NCBI GenBank assembly: GCA_009775265.1
Contig: VSPG01000003.1
Location: 67,533-131,532, forward strand
Reading direction: 5' to 3'
Length of the DNA: 64,000 nt
From: Muribaculaceae bacterium
Lineage (GTDB): Bacteria > Bacteroidota > Bacteroidia > Bacteroidales > Muribaculaceae
Shown here: positions 43,673 to 52,145 of the stretch, piece after piece
Numbering within the stretch: position 1 is the first letter of the stretch
Layout of the letters: the number at the start of each line of letters is the position of its first letter
Made by a program: the position numbers and the translations under genes
Notes under the pieces: generated by a model
Seen by the model: the letters and a program-made list of their open reading frames with translations, nothing else
Database searches by the model: none
Told to the model about the DNA's origin: nothing

Positions 43673-45028
43673 ATGCAACAGCAAAAACTCCGCGACCTCG
43701 CCACACTGCCCGTGGGACGCCTGCTATGGCAATATTCACTGCCCGCCGTCACAGGAATGCTCGTGATGTCGCTCTACAACGTAGTGGACCGCATCTTCAT
43801 CGGCCAGGGCGTGGGACCCGACGCAATAGCCGGACTCGCCGTCACCTTTCCGGTGCTGAACGTCACCACCGCCTTAGGAGTGCTCGTAGGCGCCGGAGCG
43901 TCGTCGCGCGTGTCGATACTCCTCGGCGAAGGACGGCATGCCGAAGCCGAGCACACTTTGGGCAATTCCCTGACGATGCTCATCGTGTTCGCCACATGCT
44001 ACATGGCTGTGTTCTACGCATTCCTCGACCCCGTGCTGCGACTGTTCGGCGCCAGCGACGCCACGCTGCCCTACGCCCGCGACCTCGTGTCGACTCTCCT
44101 TCCCGGCCTGTTCATGACCAACCTCGCTTTCAGCCTCAACAACATCATGCGCGCATCGGGCTATCCCGCACGTGCCATGATGACAATGGTGATAGGAGCC
44201 GCCGTCAACATCGCCCTCGACCCGCTGTTCATCTTCGGCCTCGACATGGGCATCCGCGGTGCGGCCATAGCCACCGACATAGCTATGGCCATAAGCGCCG
44301 TGTTCGTCTTCGCACACTTTTTCCGCCGCGGTTCCACGGTGCGCTTCCGGCGTGGAACATTCCGCCCAGACTGGCACGTAATCGGCACAATAGCCGCCAT
44401 AGGAGCGGCGCCGTCGGTCGTGAACTTCGCGGCCGGATTCATCAACGTAATCATCAACAATGCCCTGCGCCATCACGGCGGCGACACAGCCATAGGAGCA
44501 GCAGGCATATTCACCACCTACGCCTCGCTGCTCACCACCGTCGTGCTCGGAATATGCCTCGGCATGCAGCCCATCGTGGGCTACAATTATGGCGCAGGCA
44601 ACATCGGCCGCCTGCGCCGCGTCTATCTCTTGGCTGTGGCGGCGGCCACGGCCGTCAGCATCGCCGGATTCGCAGGCGCACAGCTGATGCCGAGGCTTAT
44701 ATCGCGCGCGTTCACCGTCGACTCCGGACTTATCGGAGTCACCGCGCAGGCTCTGCGCACATCCATGAGCCTCTTTTTCGTGGTAGGATTCCAGATAGTG
44801 TCCACAACGCTTTTCCAAAGCATCGGAGCAGCGGCAAAAAGCGTGTTCCTGAGCCTTACGCGCCAGGTGCTTGTGCTCATCCCTCTGCTGCTCACACTTC
44901 CGGCCGCCATGGGGCTGCACGGCGTGTGGCTCTCCTTCCCACTCAGCGACCTCGCCGCCACAATAATCACAGCCGCCATGGCGGCATGGCAGCTGCGACG
45001 CTTTTCTTCCCTCACACAGAACACATAA
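43673..45028 (+). CDS. MATE-family multidrug/cation efflux transporter
   Basis: 451 residues with about 12 membrane segments in two MatE halves. The N-terminal half carries YNVVDRIFIGQGVGPDAIAG and LLGEGRHAEAEHTLGNSLTM. The second half carries FAAGFINVIINNALRHHGGD and MQPIVGYNYGAGNIGRLRRV, a typical loop. MATE pumps export cationic drugs or metabolites in exchange for H+ or Na+. Located in the inner membrane; substrate not predictable. The next gene converges on it with only 9 nt between the stops. Confidence 0.9.
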   Translation: MQQQKLRDLATLPVGRLLWQYSLPAVTGMLVMSLYNVVDRIFIGQGVGPDAIAGLAVTFPVLNVTTALGVLVGAGASSRVSILLGEGRHAEAEHTLGNSLTMLIVFATCYMAVFYAFLDPVLRLFGASDATLPYARDLVSTLLPGLFMTNLAFSLNNIMRASGYPARAMMTMVIGAAVNIALDPLFIFGLDMGIRGAAIATDIAMAISAVFVFAHFFRRGSTVRFRRGTFRPDWHVIGTIAAIGAAPSVVNFAAGFINVIINNALRHHGGDTAIGAAGIFTTYASLLTTVVLGICLGMQPIVGYNYGAGNIGRLRRVYLLAVAAATAVSIAGFAGAQLMPRLISRAFTVDSGLIGVTAQALRTSMSLFFVVGFQIVSTTLFQSIGAAAKSVFLSLTRQVLVLIPLLLTLPAAMGLHGVWLSFPLSDLAATIITAAMAAWQLRRFSSLTQNT

Positions 45029-45037
45029 CTCTCCCCG

Positions 45038-45487
45038 CTACTTCCTCCCCCTGCCCGTAGTGGTGGACGGGGAGGCGGACGGCCTGGCCGTTGCTGCCGA
45101 AGATGCCGGCTCACGACGCGGGCGCACCGACTGCGCACCGCCCACACTCTGTGTCGGCAGCCCGTTGTTGCCGGGGCGTTGCGCGCCGGAAGGCGTCGTG
45201 CCCACGGCAGGACGGTGCGGGGTGTTCGAGCCCGAGTTCACCGGCGGCTTAGGCTCCGGCTTATGATGATGGGGAGGTCGTGGAGGAGGTGCAGGAAGCC
45301 ACGGGCCGTAACCGTAATCCGGGCCATAATATCCCCCGTAATAATTGTTGCCGTATCCGTCATACCACAGGTCGTCATACCCCGGGCCGTAATCCATGCC
45401 GAGGCTTGTTCCAAGCCCGAAACAGCCGCTCAGGACTGTCGCCAGCACGATAGCTGTCATGGCGGAAAATATAGTGTTGCGTTTCAT
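45038..45487 (-). CDS. Small Tyr/Gly- then Pro-rich lipoprotein
   Basis: 149 residues. Lipoprotein signal to C22 (LSGC). The mature part begins with a Tyr/Gly/Asp-rich segment (DLWYDGYGNNYYGGYYGPDY). A Pro/His-rich stretch (PAPPPRPPHHHKPEPKPPV) follows, and the tail is Ser/Thr/Arg-rich and low in complexity. No enzymatic domain is visible. It resembles surface or cell-wall-spacing lipoproteins. No promoter box is recognised upstream. Confidence 0.7.
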   Translation of the reverse strand: MKRNTIFSAMTAIVLATVLSGCFGLGTSLGMDYGPGYDDLWYDGYGNNYYGGYYGPDYGYGPWLPAPPPRPPHHHKPEPKPPVNSGSNTPHRPAVGTTPSGAQRPGNNGLPTQSVGGAQSVRPRREPASSAATARPSASPSTTTGRGRK

Positions 45488-45689
45488 AATTCAAAAGTCT
45501 TATATATTATATATGACAGCCCGCGGCCAAAAAAGTTTAGTTCCGCATGCTCCTGAAACAGCCACGGAAAAACGCCGCCGCCAAACAATTTGATATTTTT
45601 GTATCAATCACACTTAAAGCATGTAATATATTCTCGAAAACATGCTGAATAACATGCCAAAATTATGCAACCACAGCAAGTATTTTGCT

Positions 45690-45697
45690 TAATTTTG
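45690..45697 (+). promoter_or_regulatory. -7 box (TAATTTTG) of the secreted protein at 45752
   Basis: TAnnTTTG match. It lies after the in-frame start at 45665 and so supports the ATG at 45752. Confidence 0.65.
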
Positions 45698-45751
45698 CAG
45701 CCGTACACAAGAAAATATCAACACACAACAATAACCTTAAATTTACCCTGT

Positions 45752-47389
45752 ATGATTAAACGTCTACTCACAATTTGTGCCGCAGCCGCGGCACTCAGCG
45801 CAAGCGCTGACACTTTCGACATGCTGCCCACTTTCGGAGGTGGCGGCTGGGGCGACCGCACCTACGATGCCGACACCCGCACCATCACCTATAATGACGA
45901 ATGGGTAGGCATCGGCTGGTGGTTCGGCTCCGGCGCAGACGCGAAGGATCTCAGCGCCTACGACGAATTCGTCCTCGAAACCGAAGAGTCCTCCATCGCC
46001 TACAATATCGCCATCCAATATGTGGAAGGCGGCGACAACAACACCGTTTCCGTAACCGTGCCCGCCGGAAAGACCAAAGGTATCGCCCCGCTCGACCCCG
46101 AACGCAAAAACGCCGTACAGCAGATTTATATCCAAAACCACGCACCGGGCACCATCACTCTCACTGCCGCCTATCTCCAGAACTCCGTGGAAGTCGATCC
46201 GACAGCACCCGTCGTGCTTTGGGAAGGCAGCCGCACACTTGCATGGTCTGGCGAAAACAACACCGTGGAAATCGCCATCTCTGACTTCGTTGCCGCCAAG
46301 ACCGTGGCCGGCGACAAAATAGTCATCGACTACACCGCAGAAGACGGCAACGGCTTCAAGATGATCTACGTGAATCCCGACTGGGAATGGGTGGCGCTAC
46401 CCGTCATGTCGACTCTCGAAGGCTACAACACAGAATATTCGACAATAAACCTGCCCTCTGACAAGACTTCCTACTCCATCACCCTTGACGAGGAAAACGC
46501 AGCTTTGTGCACCAACGCCGCCAATAAAAAAATCCTGCTTCAGGGCGACAAAATCACCGTGAAGAAAGTGTCCATCGTGCATGCAACGGCCGAATCCGCC
46601 CTCTCCAACTGGTACATCGGCGGCGAGTTCAACGGATGGAAAAACGGCGCCGAAGGCTTTGCTTTCAGCAACACAGACACAGAAGGCGTGTACACTTTCA
46701 AGACTGCTTCGCTCAGCGGCGAATTCCTCATCGTATGGGCCGACGAACCCGGCACGCCCGACTGGACTAAGAAAATCTGCGGCGTGCAGAACATGGAAGC
46801 CGGCACAGCCTACCCCTATAAGGAGAACGACAACACCAATTTCTCCGTGAAAGGCATACTCAAGGACGTGACCGTGACACTCGACACCAACGCCAAGACT
46901 ATCCTCATTGAAGGCGCATCCTCCGAAAACCAGTACACCGACATCTACCTCGTAGGCGATTTCGGCGAAGGCTGGAGCGAAGACACGACCGACATGCCCC
47001 TCAGGCTTAAGGACGGCGACACCTACACCGGCACCTACAATCTCACGGCCGAAACAAGCTACTTCAAACTCAAAGCCGGCAGCTATGTATACTCCACCGG
47101 CGGTGGCGACGTGGCTGTAGAACTCGGCAAGGAATACACCACGGCCAAGACCGGCAATGCATTCTCGCTGCCCGCAGGCGAATACACCTTCACCTACGTG
47201 ATGGCCAAGAACGCCGACACCGGCAAACTCACCGTCACCAAAGGCGCCGGCATAGCCGACATCACTGCCGACGACAATGCTCCCGTAGAGTTCTTCAACC
47301 TTCAGGGCATACGCGTGGCACAGCCCGAACAGGGAGGCATCTATATCCGCCGCCAGGGCTCGAAAGTGCAGAAAGTGTTTGTGAAATAA
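45752..47389 (+). CDS. Secreted protein with SusE-like carbohydrate-binding modules and T9SS-like tail
   Basis: 545 residues from ATG 45752, with a signal peptide ending near SASADTF. The N-terminal part (about 20-265) is a pair of beta domains. Later, NWYIGGEFNGWKNGAEG and TDIYLVGDFGEGWSE are the repeated FNGW/FGEGW units of SusE/SusF-type starch-binding domains. The C-terminus, EFFNLQGIRVAQPEQGG and GSKVQKVFVK, matches the T9SS-like tail of two other genes here. It is therefore likely displayed on the surface to bind a polysaccharide; ligand unknown. A perfect terminator follows. Confidence 0.8.
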   Translation: MIKRLLTICAAAAALSASADTFDMLPTFGGGGWGDRTYDADTRTITYNDEWVGIGWWFGSGADAKDLSAYDEFVLETEESSIAYNIAIQYVEGGDNNTVSVTVPAGKTKGIAPLDPERKNAVQQIYIQNHAPGTITLTAAYLQNSVEVDPTAPVVLWEGSRTLAWSGENNTVEIAISDFVAAKTVAGDKIVIDYTAEDGNGFKMIYVNPDWEWVALPVMSTLEGYNTEYSTINLPSDKTSYSITLDEENAALCTNAANKKILLQGDKITVKKVSIVHATAESALSNWYIGGEFNGWKNGAEGFAFSNTDTEGVYTFKTASLSGEFLIVWADEPGTPDWTKKICGVQNMEAGTAYPYKENDNTNFSVKGILKDVTVTLDTNAKTILIEGASSENQYTDIYLVGDFGEGWSEDTTDMPLRLKDGDTYTGTYNLTAETSYFKLKAGSYVYSTGGGDVAVELGKEYTTAKTGNAFSLPAGEYTFTYVMAKNADTGKLTVTKGAGIADITADDNAPVEFFNLQGIRVAQPEQGGIYIRRQGSKVQKVFVK

Positions 47390-47412
47390 CATCTCCGCCC
47401 ACCCCATAACGC

Positions 47413-47455
47413 AACGCGGCGTCATAAATCGATTTATGACGCCGCGTTTCTTTTT
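47413..47455 (+). terminator. Terminator of the SusE-like gene
   Basis: An 18-bp perfect palindrome (47413-47430 with 47431-47448) followed by a T-rich tail (tcttttt). Confidence 0.85.
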
Positions 47456-47503
47456 AGATGAACGCACACTGGAGCCGCATCGCAGCGGATCTCTGACACA
47501 TTG

Positions 47504-48292
47504 TCACAGATATTGATCCACGCCTTTCTCGCATCTTACCGCGCAATTCTCGCGGATGCTGTAGCGGATGTTCTCATCTTTGTTGTACATGTACTTGTCT
47601 TCATGCCATAGATGCCACACAAGGCCTGCAAACTTAAGGTGCCTTTTGTTCAGTCCGTAGAGAGTGAGCCGGCGGGCAAAGTCGCCGTCCTCGCCTCCCC
47701 AGCCTTCGAAAAACTCGTCATAGCCATTTATGGCTATGAAGTCTTTTTTGAAAAAAGACATATTGCATCCAAGCGAACGGCCTCGCTTTTTCCTATACCT
47801 CGGCGCGAGGAATCCGGCAATCAACCGGGAGTGTATGGAGTTTTCGCGCTTGCTCTCTATGCCACGTGTCCAGTAGCGTATGCGCCGCAGTCTGCCGTCG
47901 GCACACATTCTGTCGGTAAGCCCGGGGCCGAGGTTGGCGCGGCCTCCTTTAAGGTAAAACCCCTCCTGCGCAAAGTCGCAATGGTCTTTTACAAACAGCG
48001 GGTGCATGATCACATCGCCGTCCACCTCTATTATATAGTCGCCGGAAGCCGCCGCTACGCATTTGTTTCTCATCATGGCGAGCCTGAACCCATTGTCCTC
48101 GTGCCACACATGCACCACCGGCACAGGGCTGATTTCCCTTATCGAGTCCACGACTGCACGCGTCTCCGCCCCGGAGCCGTCGTCGCCTATTATTATTTCA
48201 TGCGGCGGCATTTTCTGGTTTATCGCGCTCAACAGACACAGCCTCAAAGCGTCAGGGCGATTGTATGTGGATATTATCAGACTGATTTTCAT
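47504..48292 (-). CDS. GT2-family glycosyltransferase (galactosyltransferase-like C-terminus)
   Basis: 262 residues from ATG 48292; a GTG two codons upstream is possible. The GT-A fold begins with MKISLIISTYNRPDALRLCL, has EIIIGDDGSGAETRAVVD, and the metal-binding EVDGDVIMHP. A C-terminal YDEFFEGWGGEDGDFARRL matches the GWGxED motif of galactosyl/glucosyl transferases. It transfers a sugar onto a surface glycan; donor and acceptor unknown. Coupled to the GT32 gene upstream (8 nt). Confidence 0.88.
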   Translation of the reverse strand: MKISLIISTYNRPDALRLCLLSAINQKMPPHEIIIGDDGSGAETRAVVDSIREISPVPVVHVWHEDNGFRLAMMRNKCVAAASGDYIIEVDGDVIMHPLFVKDHCDFAQEGFYLKGGRANLGPGLTDRMCADGRLRRIRYWTRGIESKRENSIHSRLIAGFLAPRYRKKRGRSLGCNMSFFKKDFIAINGYDEFFEGWGGEDGDFARRLTLYGLNKRHLKFAGLVWHLWHEDKYMYNKDENIRYSIRENCAVRCEKGVDQYL

Positions 48293-48300
48293 ATTCACGT

Positions 48301-48972
48301 TTATTTACGTCCCAAAAAACGCACTCCAAAGCCTTTTGCCCGCAGTGCCAGTTTTTTCGGAATACTGTCTTTCCGGCGCCACGACGCTGCATAATTGTGT
48401 ATGGACACCGTGTTTTCCGACTTGGCGACAGCTCCGTCCTCCCAGCTCTTGCCGCAGAAGTAGTCGTACGGAAAAATCGCAGGCCAGTATTTGGCAGGGA
48501 GTGCCGGCAGAATCCTCCGGGTGAGTATCTTAGTGTTGGGCGTGCGCACACAATGCCCCAGAATATCGATGAAATGCGTCCGCGAATAATAGCCGAGAAA
48601 TTCCTCGAGCCATTTCGTGCCGGACTGCGAACCGATGACACCGGTGCCGACAAGCCACGTTTCGGTGCCGACAAATGATTCGAACTTAAGATATGGGTCG
48701 AACGAGCCCACAACCTCCACATCGGTGTCGAGATATACGCCACCGCAATGGTAGAGGGCATGGAGCCTGCACACATCCGAAACGTGGGCATAGCTGCCCA
48801 TAGCGTACGCCTCGCGGCTGTAGACATACTGCGAGACATCGAAATTGCTTTCGTTCCATTCGCGAATCTCATAGTCCGGCAGCATTTGCTGCCAGGTTTT
48901 CATATAGCGGAGGAGCTGTTCCGGCTTCGGGCCACGCCCGAACCAGCAATAATGGATTATTTTCGGTATCAT
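48301..48972 (-). CDS. GT32-family glycosyltransferase (OCH1/capsule type)
   Basis: 223 residues. The start MIPKIIHYCWFGRGPKPEQ and the DXD site in GGVYLDTDVEVVGSFDPYL are hallmarks of the GT32 capsular/mannosyl transferases. Later YWPAIFPYDYFCGKSW and SIHNYAASWRR complete the family pattern. It adds a sugar, often galactose or mannose, to a surface glycan in the cytoplasm. Part of the minus-strand glycan operon. Confidence 0.88.
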   Translation of the reverse strand: MIPKIIHYCWFGRGPKPEQLLRYMKTWQQMLPDYEIREWNESNFDVSQYVYSREAYAMGSYAHVSDVCRLHALYHCGGVYLDTDVEVVGSFDPYLKFESFVGTETWLVGTGVIGSQSGTKWLEEFLGYYSRTHFIDILGHCVRTPNTKILTRRILPALPAKYWPAIFPYDYFCGKSWEDGAVAKSENTVSIHNYAASWRRKDSIPKKLALRAKGFGVRFLGRK

Positions 48973-49018
48973 GCGTGTTATTTATTTATATTTTTATAGT
49001 ATTCATGCTTGCTGCTTT

Positions 49019-49792
49019 TCACCTGTCACGGCCGTCCTGTTCCAGCCGGCGTTCGGTAATCTTCGCCATGAGTATCATCTGGTATATCGAATCCATATAT
49101 GCCTGGACGATGCCTTTACGGCCGTGCCTTATGCCTCCCCGCAGAAAGAGCGACCGGAAGAAGAACCACAGCGGACGGAACAGCATCTTGCAGCTGCCGT
49201 ATTTTTTGCCGCAGCGCCGTTCCATGTCGTAGTCGGTGTAGCGGTTCAGTTTGGAAAGACGCTCCGATATAGTCGGATTGTCGAGGTGAATCAGGCTCAG
49301 AGACCTCCGCTTCGGGATTTTTTCTATCCTGCCGTCAATAATCGGATGCGAGTGTATGGTGGCAGGCCACGTCGTCCTGTCTTTGCGGAAGAAGCGTATC
49401 TGATAGTCGCTGCGCTCCTCGAATTCCTCGCCCATGAACAGATTTATGCGTGGCACAGCCAATGCGCCGTCAAACGCGCCGGAGGATATTCTGTCGTAAA
49501 GATAATCGCGCAGCGTGTCCGGCACCAGCTCGTCGGCATCCACAACGAGCACCCAGTCGTTGCTTGCCGAATGGATGGCGAAGTCGCGGGCGGGCTCGCA
49601 GATTTTATGCTCCCCTTTCGGAAATGTCACGACGCGGCACCCGCAGCGGCGGGCTATCTCCACGGTGCTGTCCGTGCTCTCCATGTCGCACACAACCACC
49701 TCGTCGAAGCCGGCCACACTGTTGAGCACCCTCTCAAGATGCAATTCCGCATTGTAGGTGTTGAGGACTACAGATATTTTTTTCATGCCCAT
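49019..49792 (-). CDS. GT2-family glycosyltransferase (WaaE/KdtX-like)
   Basis: 257 residues; a second ATG two codons in (49786) is also possible. The GT-A domain reads ISVVLNTYNAELHLERVLNS, VVVCDMESTDSTVEIARRC and WVLVVDADELVPDTL. The C-terminal part (DRTTWPATIHSHPIIDG, LIHLDNPTISERLSKLNRY) is like the LPS-core WaaE/KdtX group, with a membrane-hugging basic/aromatic tail (KMLFRPLWFFFRSLFLRGG). It probably adds a core or glycan sugar. A -7 box lies about 96 nt upstream, so this gene probably opens the three-gene operon. Confidence 0.88.
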   Translation of the reverse strand: MGMKKISVVLNTYNAELHLERVLNSVAGFDEVVVCDMESTDSTVEIARRCGCRVVTFPKGEHKICEPARDFAIHSASNDWVLVVDADELVPDTLRDYLYDRISSGAFDGALAVPRINLFMGEEFEERSDYQIRFFRKDRTTWPATIHSHPIIDGRIEKIPKRRSLSLIHLDNPTISERLSKLNRYTDYDMERRCGKKYGSCKMLFRPLWFFFRSLFLRGGIRHGRKGIVQAYMDSIYQMILMAKITERRLEQDGRDR

Positions 49793-49887
49793 TGTTTTAG
49801 GGATTTGTCGGCATCGGAAAAACAGCGCATGTCTCTACAATGCGCTGCAGAGTTTCCGGCCGATTCCGGCTCCACATGCCTGCGTCA

Positions 49888-49895
49888 CAAAGTTA
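49888..49895 (-). promoter_or_regulatory. -7 box (TAACTTTG on minus) of the three-glycosyltransferase operon
   Basis: TAnnTTTG on the minus strand, 96 nt before the first glycosyltransferase. Confidence 0.55.
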
Positions 49896-49944
49896 AATAT
49901 TAATTTCTACTTGTGCAAGTCGTCATCCTTTGCGCATTTTGATA

Positions 49945-50257
49945 AGAGGTTGTTTAATAATCATTGTTAACGACAGGGTGGTGTATTTTATGTTAAGGTG
50001 CAGTTTATGAGGAGGAAGCAATGGGGTTCCATTGTGACCGACGAGTAAATGTGCGTTGACATAAAAGACGCCATGCAGAAGTAATTTTAATTTTTTGTTA
50101 AGGTTGTCAACAATGGAATTGGCAACCCCTCCGAAATTTTTGAGTGTCTTTATCCCTTTGCTTCAGTCGCATAGCCCGCTATGCTCCTTCGCCACAGGAA
50201 TAAATCCGTCTGAAAAATTTCGGCCCTGTCATTAACAAGCATTATTAAACAACCTCT
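49945..50257. mobile_element. MITE-like element, 313 bp with 33-bp terminal inverted repeats
   Basis: The ends 49945-49977 and 50225-50257 are inverted copies over 33 bp with three mismatches. There is no transposase gene inside. The interior has an imperfect 93-nt hairpin (50131-50223) with 11-bp perfect ends (50131-50141 with 50213-50223) and a gcatag/ctatgc apex. No clear target duplication is visible. The right end touches the T-tail of the rubrerythrin terminator. I read it as a non-autonomous transposable or otherwise dispersed repeat. Confidence 0.65.
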
Positions 50258-50293
50258 AAAAAACGCCGGGCAGCTGAATGCGCTGCCCGGCGT
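50257..50293 (-). terminator. Terminator of the rubrerythrin gene
   Basis: A 12-bp perfect stem (50263-50274 with 50282-50293) and a 7-nt loop, with a T-tail on the minus strand formed by the A-run 50258-50263. Confidence 0.8.
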
Positions 50294-50316
50294 GTATGCG
50301 GAAGTTCTGTGTCAGA

Positions 50317-50868
50317 TTACTTTTTGAAGAAGCGGTTGAACAGGCCCTGGAAGCCCTGGCCGTGGCGTGCTTCGTCTTTGGCCATTTCGTGCACGGTGTC
50401 GTGGATGGCGTCGAGACCGAGCTCTTTGGCGCGCTTTGCTATGCGCATCTTGTCGGCGTTGGCTCCGGCTTCTGCAGCCATGCGCTTTTCGAGGTTGGTC
50501 TTGGTGTCCCACACCACGTCGCCGAGCAGTTCGGCAAACTTCGAGGCATGCTCCGCCTCTTCCCATGCGTAGCGCTTGAAGGCTTCAGCCACTTCAGGAT
50601 AGCCCTCGCGGTCGGCCTGGCGTGCCATGGCAAGGTACATGCCCACTTCGCCGCATTCCCCGTTGAAGTGTGCGTTGAGGTCTTTGATCATTTCCTCGTC
50701 GCAGCCTTTTGCCACGCCGATTTCGTGTTCGGTCACGAACTGGAGTTCAGCCTCGGTGTCGAGTTCTTTGAATTTCGACTTCGGAGCACCGCACACGGGG
50801 CACTTTTCGGGAGCTTCCGCACCTTCGTGCACGTAGCCGCAGACAACGCAGATAAATTTCTTGTTCAT
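50317..50868 (-). CDS. Reverse rubrerythrin (rubredoxin domain first)
   Basis: 183 residues. Domain order is reversed from classical rubrerythrin. The rubredoxin-type iron site comes first (FICVVCGYVHEG, then EKCPVCGAPKSKF). It is followed by the ferritin-like diiron domain with HFNGECGEVGMYLAMARQAD, YAWEEAEHASKF and TVHEMAKDEARHGQGFQ. Reverse rubrerythrins reduce hydrogen peroxide, and through a flavoprotein partner also oxygen, in anaerobes. It is cytoplasmic and protects against oxidative stress. The gene ends the minus-strand run after the GT4 gene, 17 nt downstream of it. Confidence 0.93.
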   Translation of the reverse strand: MNKKFICVVCGYVHEGAEAPEKCPVCGAPKSKFKELDTEAELQFVTEHEIGVAKGCDEEMIKDLNAHFNGECGEVGMYLAMARQADREGYPEVAEAFKRYAWEEAEHASKFAELLGDVVWDTKTNLEKRMAAEAGANADKMRIAKRAKELGLDAIHDTVHEMAKDEARHGQGFQGLFNRFFKK

Positions 50869-50885
50869 AATTCTTTAAATTAGGG

Positions 50886-52145
50886 TTATGGTTGTTTTTG
50901 GGATAATATTTTTGAAAAAAGTTCCATATAGCGCCGCGCCACAGCCGGGGCTGCGAAACGCGCCTCCACCGACTCACGCAGCGACGCGCGGTCGTGGTCG
51001 CCGTCTACGGCATGGGCCACGCCGCAAGCTATGTCGTCGGCATCAAGCCAGCGGGCAATGTAGCCGCTGCGCAGGTGCTCGATTATGTCGCACTGGCCGC
51101 CGCGCCCGAAACTCACCGGCCATGCGCCGGCTGCCTGCCCCTCGATGAGCGTGCCCGGCAGAGTCTCGTACAACGATGTGGACAGCACAACCTTGGCATG
51201 GGCGAAAAGCGAGCGCAGGCGCACAGGGTCGTCCACCGGCCCCGTGTGCACAAAAGGCATGGCAAGGCCCGAAAGCGCATCGGCATGGCGCAGCTCGCCG
51301 GCAAACACCGGCAGCACTTTTTCGGAATAGCCCGAAGCGGCAAGGCGGTTGAGTGCGTCGACTGCCACGTGAAGCCCTTTTACGGGCGCGTCGAGCCGCG
51401 CAGCGGCCATAAGCACAATGTGGCGGCCGTCGTCGGGCAGTCCGAGTTCTGCCCGTCCGAGTGCGGGAATCAGGGAAAATTCATCCACCGGGAAGGCATT
51501 CGGTATCACCTCCAGCCTCGCGTCGCGCAACAGGCTGCTTTCGCGGCACCGCGCCGCGAGCCATGTGCTCACGGCCACAAAAGTGATGCCGGCGCGCGAA
51601 TATGCATCAGCCTTGCGCTCATGGCGTCGGCGCGACAGATCGAGGCTGCGCGCAGGGCGCTCTATAAGCGGACAGCGGCCGCAGGCATCGCGGAAACGCG
51701 TACACTCGCCGGCATGGTGGCACAGGCCCGTAGCGCACCACATGTCGTGCATCGTCCACACCACGGGCTTACCAGTAGCAGCGATGCGTTCCACACCGCG
51801 CAGCGACAGCATGCCCTGGTTCACCCAGTTGAGGCACACCACATCGGCCTCGCGCACCCACGGATGACGATGCAGCGGCAGACCGGCCCGCGCGGCGTCG
51901 AGGCTGAAAAGATTGCGCCGGTGCAACCCGTTGTCGAGCCATGTCATGCCCTCCTCGACCATGAAACACGCTTTCGACAACAGCCTCGGCGCAGCTTCCG
52001 CCACATATGGCGATTCGGCGCCGAGGCGCCGGACCACAAGCATGCGGGCGTCCACGCCCTCGGCGCGCAGCGCCGAAGCAAGGCGCGCCGTCACCACGGA
52101 AGCACCGCCGAGCGTGTCGCTATGGTTTATGAGTACGACTTTCAT
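50886..52145 (-). CDS. GT4-family glycosyltransferase
   Basis: 419 residues of GT-B fold. N-terminal KVVLINHSDTLGGASVVTAR, the middle RLEVIPNAFPVDEFSL, and the C-terminal nucleotide-binding region (HIVLMAAARLDAPVKGLHVA and LSTSLYETLPGTLIEGQAAG with the EX7E-like pattern) are typical of GT4. It transfers a sugar to a surface polysaccharide in the cytoplasm. Its start overlaps the flippase stop by 4 nt, so the two are co-translated. Confidence 0.92.
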   Translation of the reverse strand: MKVVLINHSDTLGGASVVTARLASALRAEGVDARMLVVRRLGAESPYVAEAAPRLLSKACFMVEEGMTWLDNGLHRRNLFSLDAARAGLPLHRHPWVREADVVCLNWVNQGMLSLRGVERIAATGKPVVWTMHDMWCATGLCHHAGECTRFRDACGRCPLIERPARSLDLSRRRHERKADAYSRAGITFVAVSTWLAARCRESSLLRDARLEVIPNAFPVDEFSLIPALGRAELGLPDDGRHIVLMAAARLDAPVKGLHVAVDALNRLAASGYSEKVLPVFAGELRHADALSGLAMPFVHTGPVDDPVRLRSLFAHAKVVLSTSLYETLPGTLIEGQAAGAWPVSFGRGGQCDIIEHLRSGYIARWLDADDIACGVAHAVDGDHDRASLRESVEARFAAPAVARRYMELFSKILSQKQP

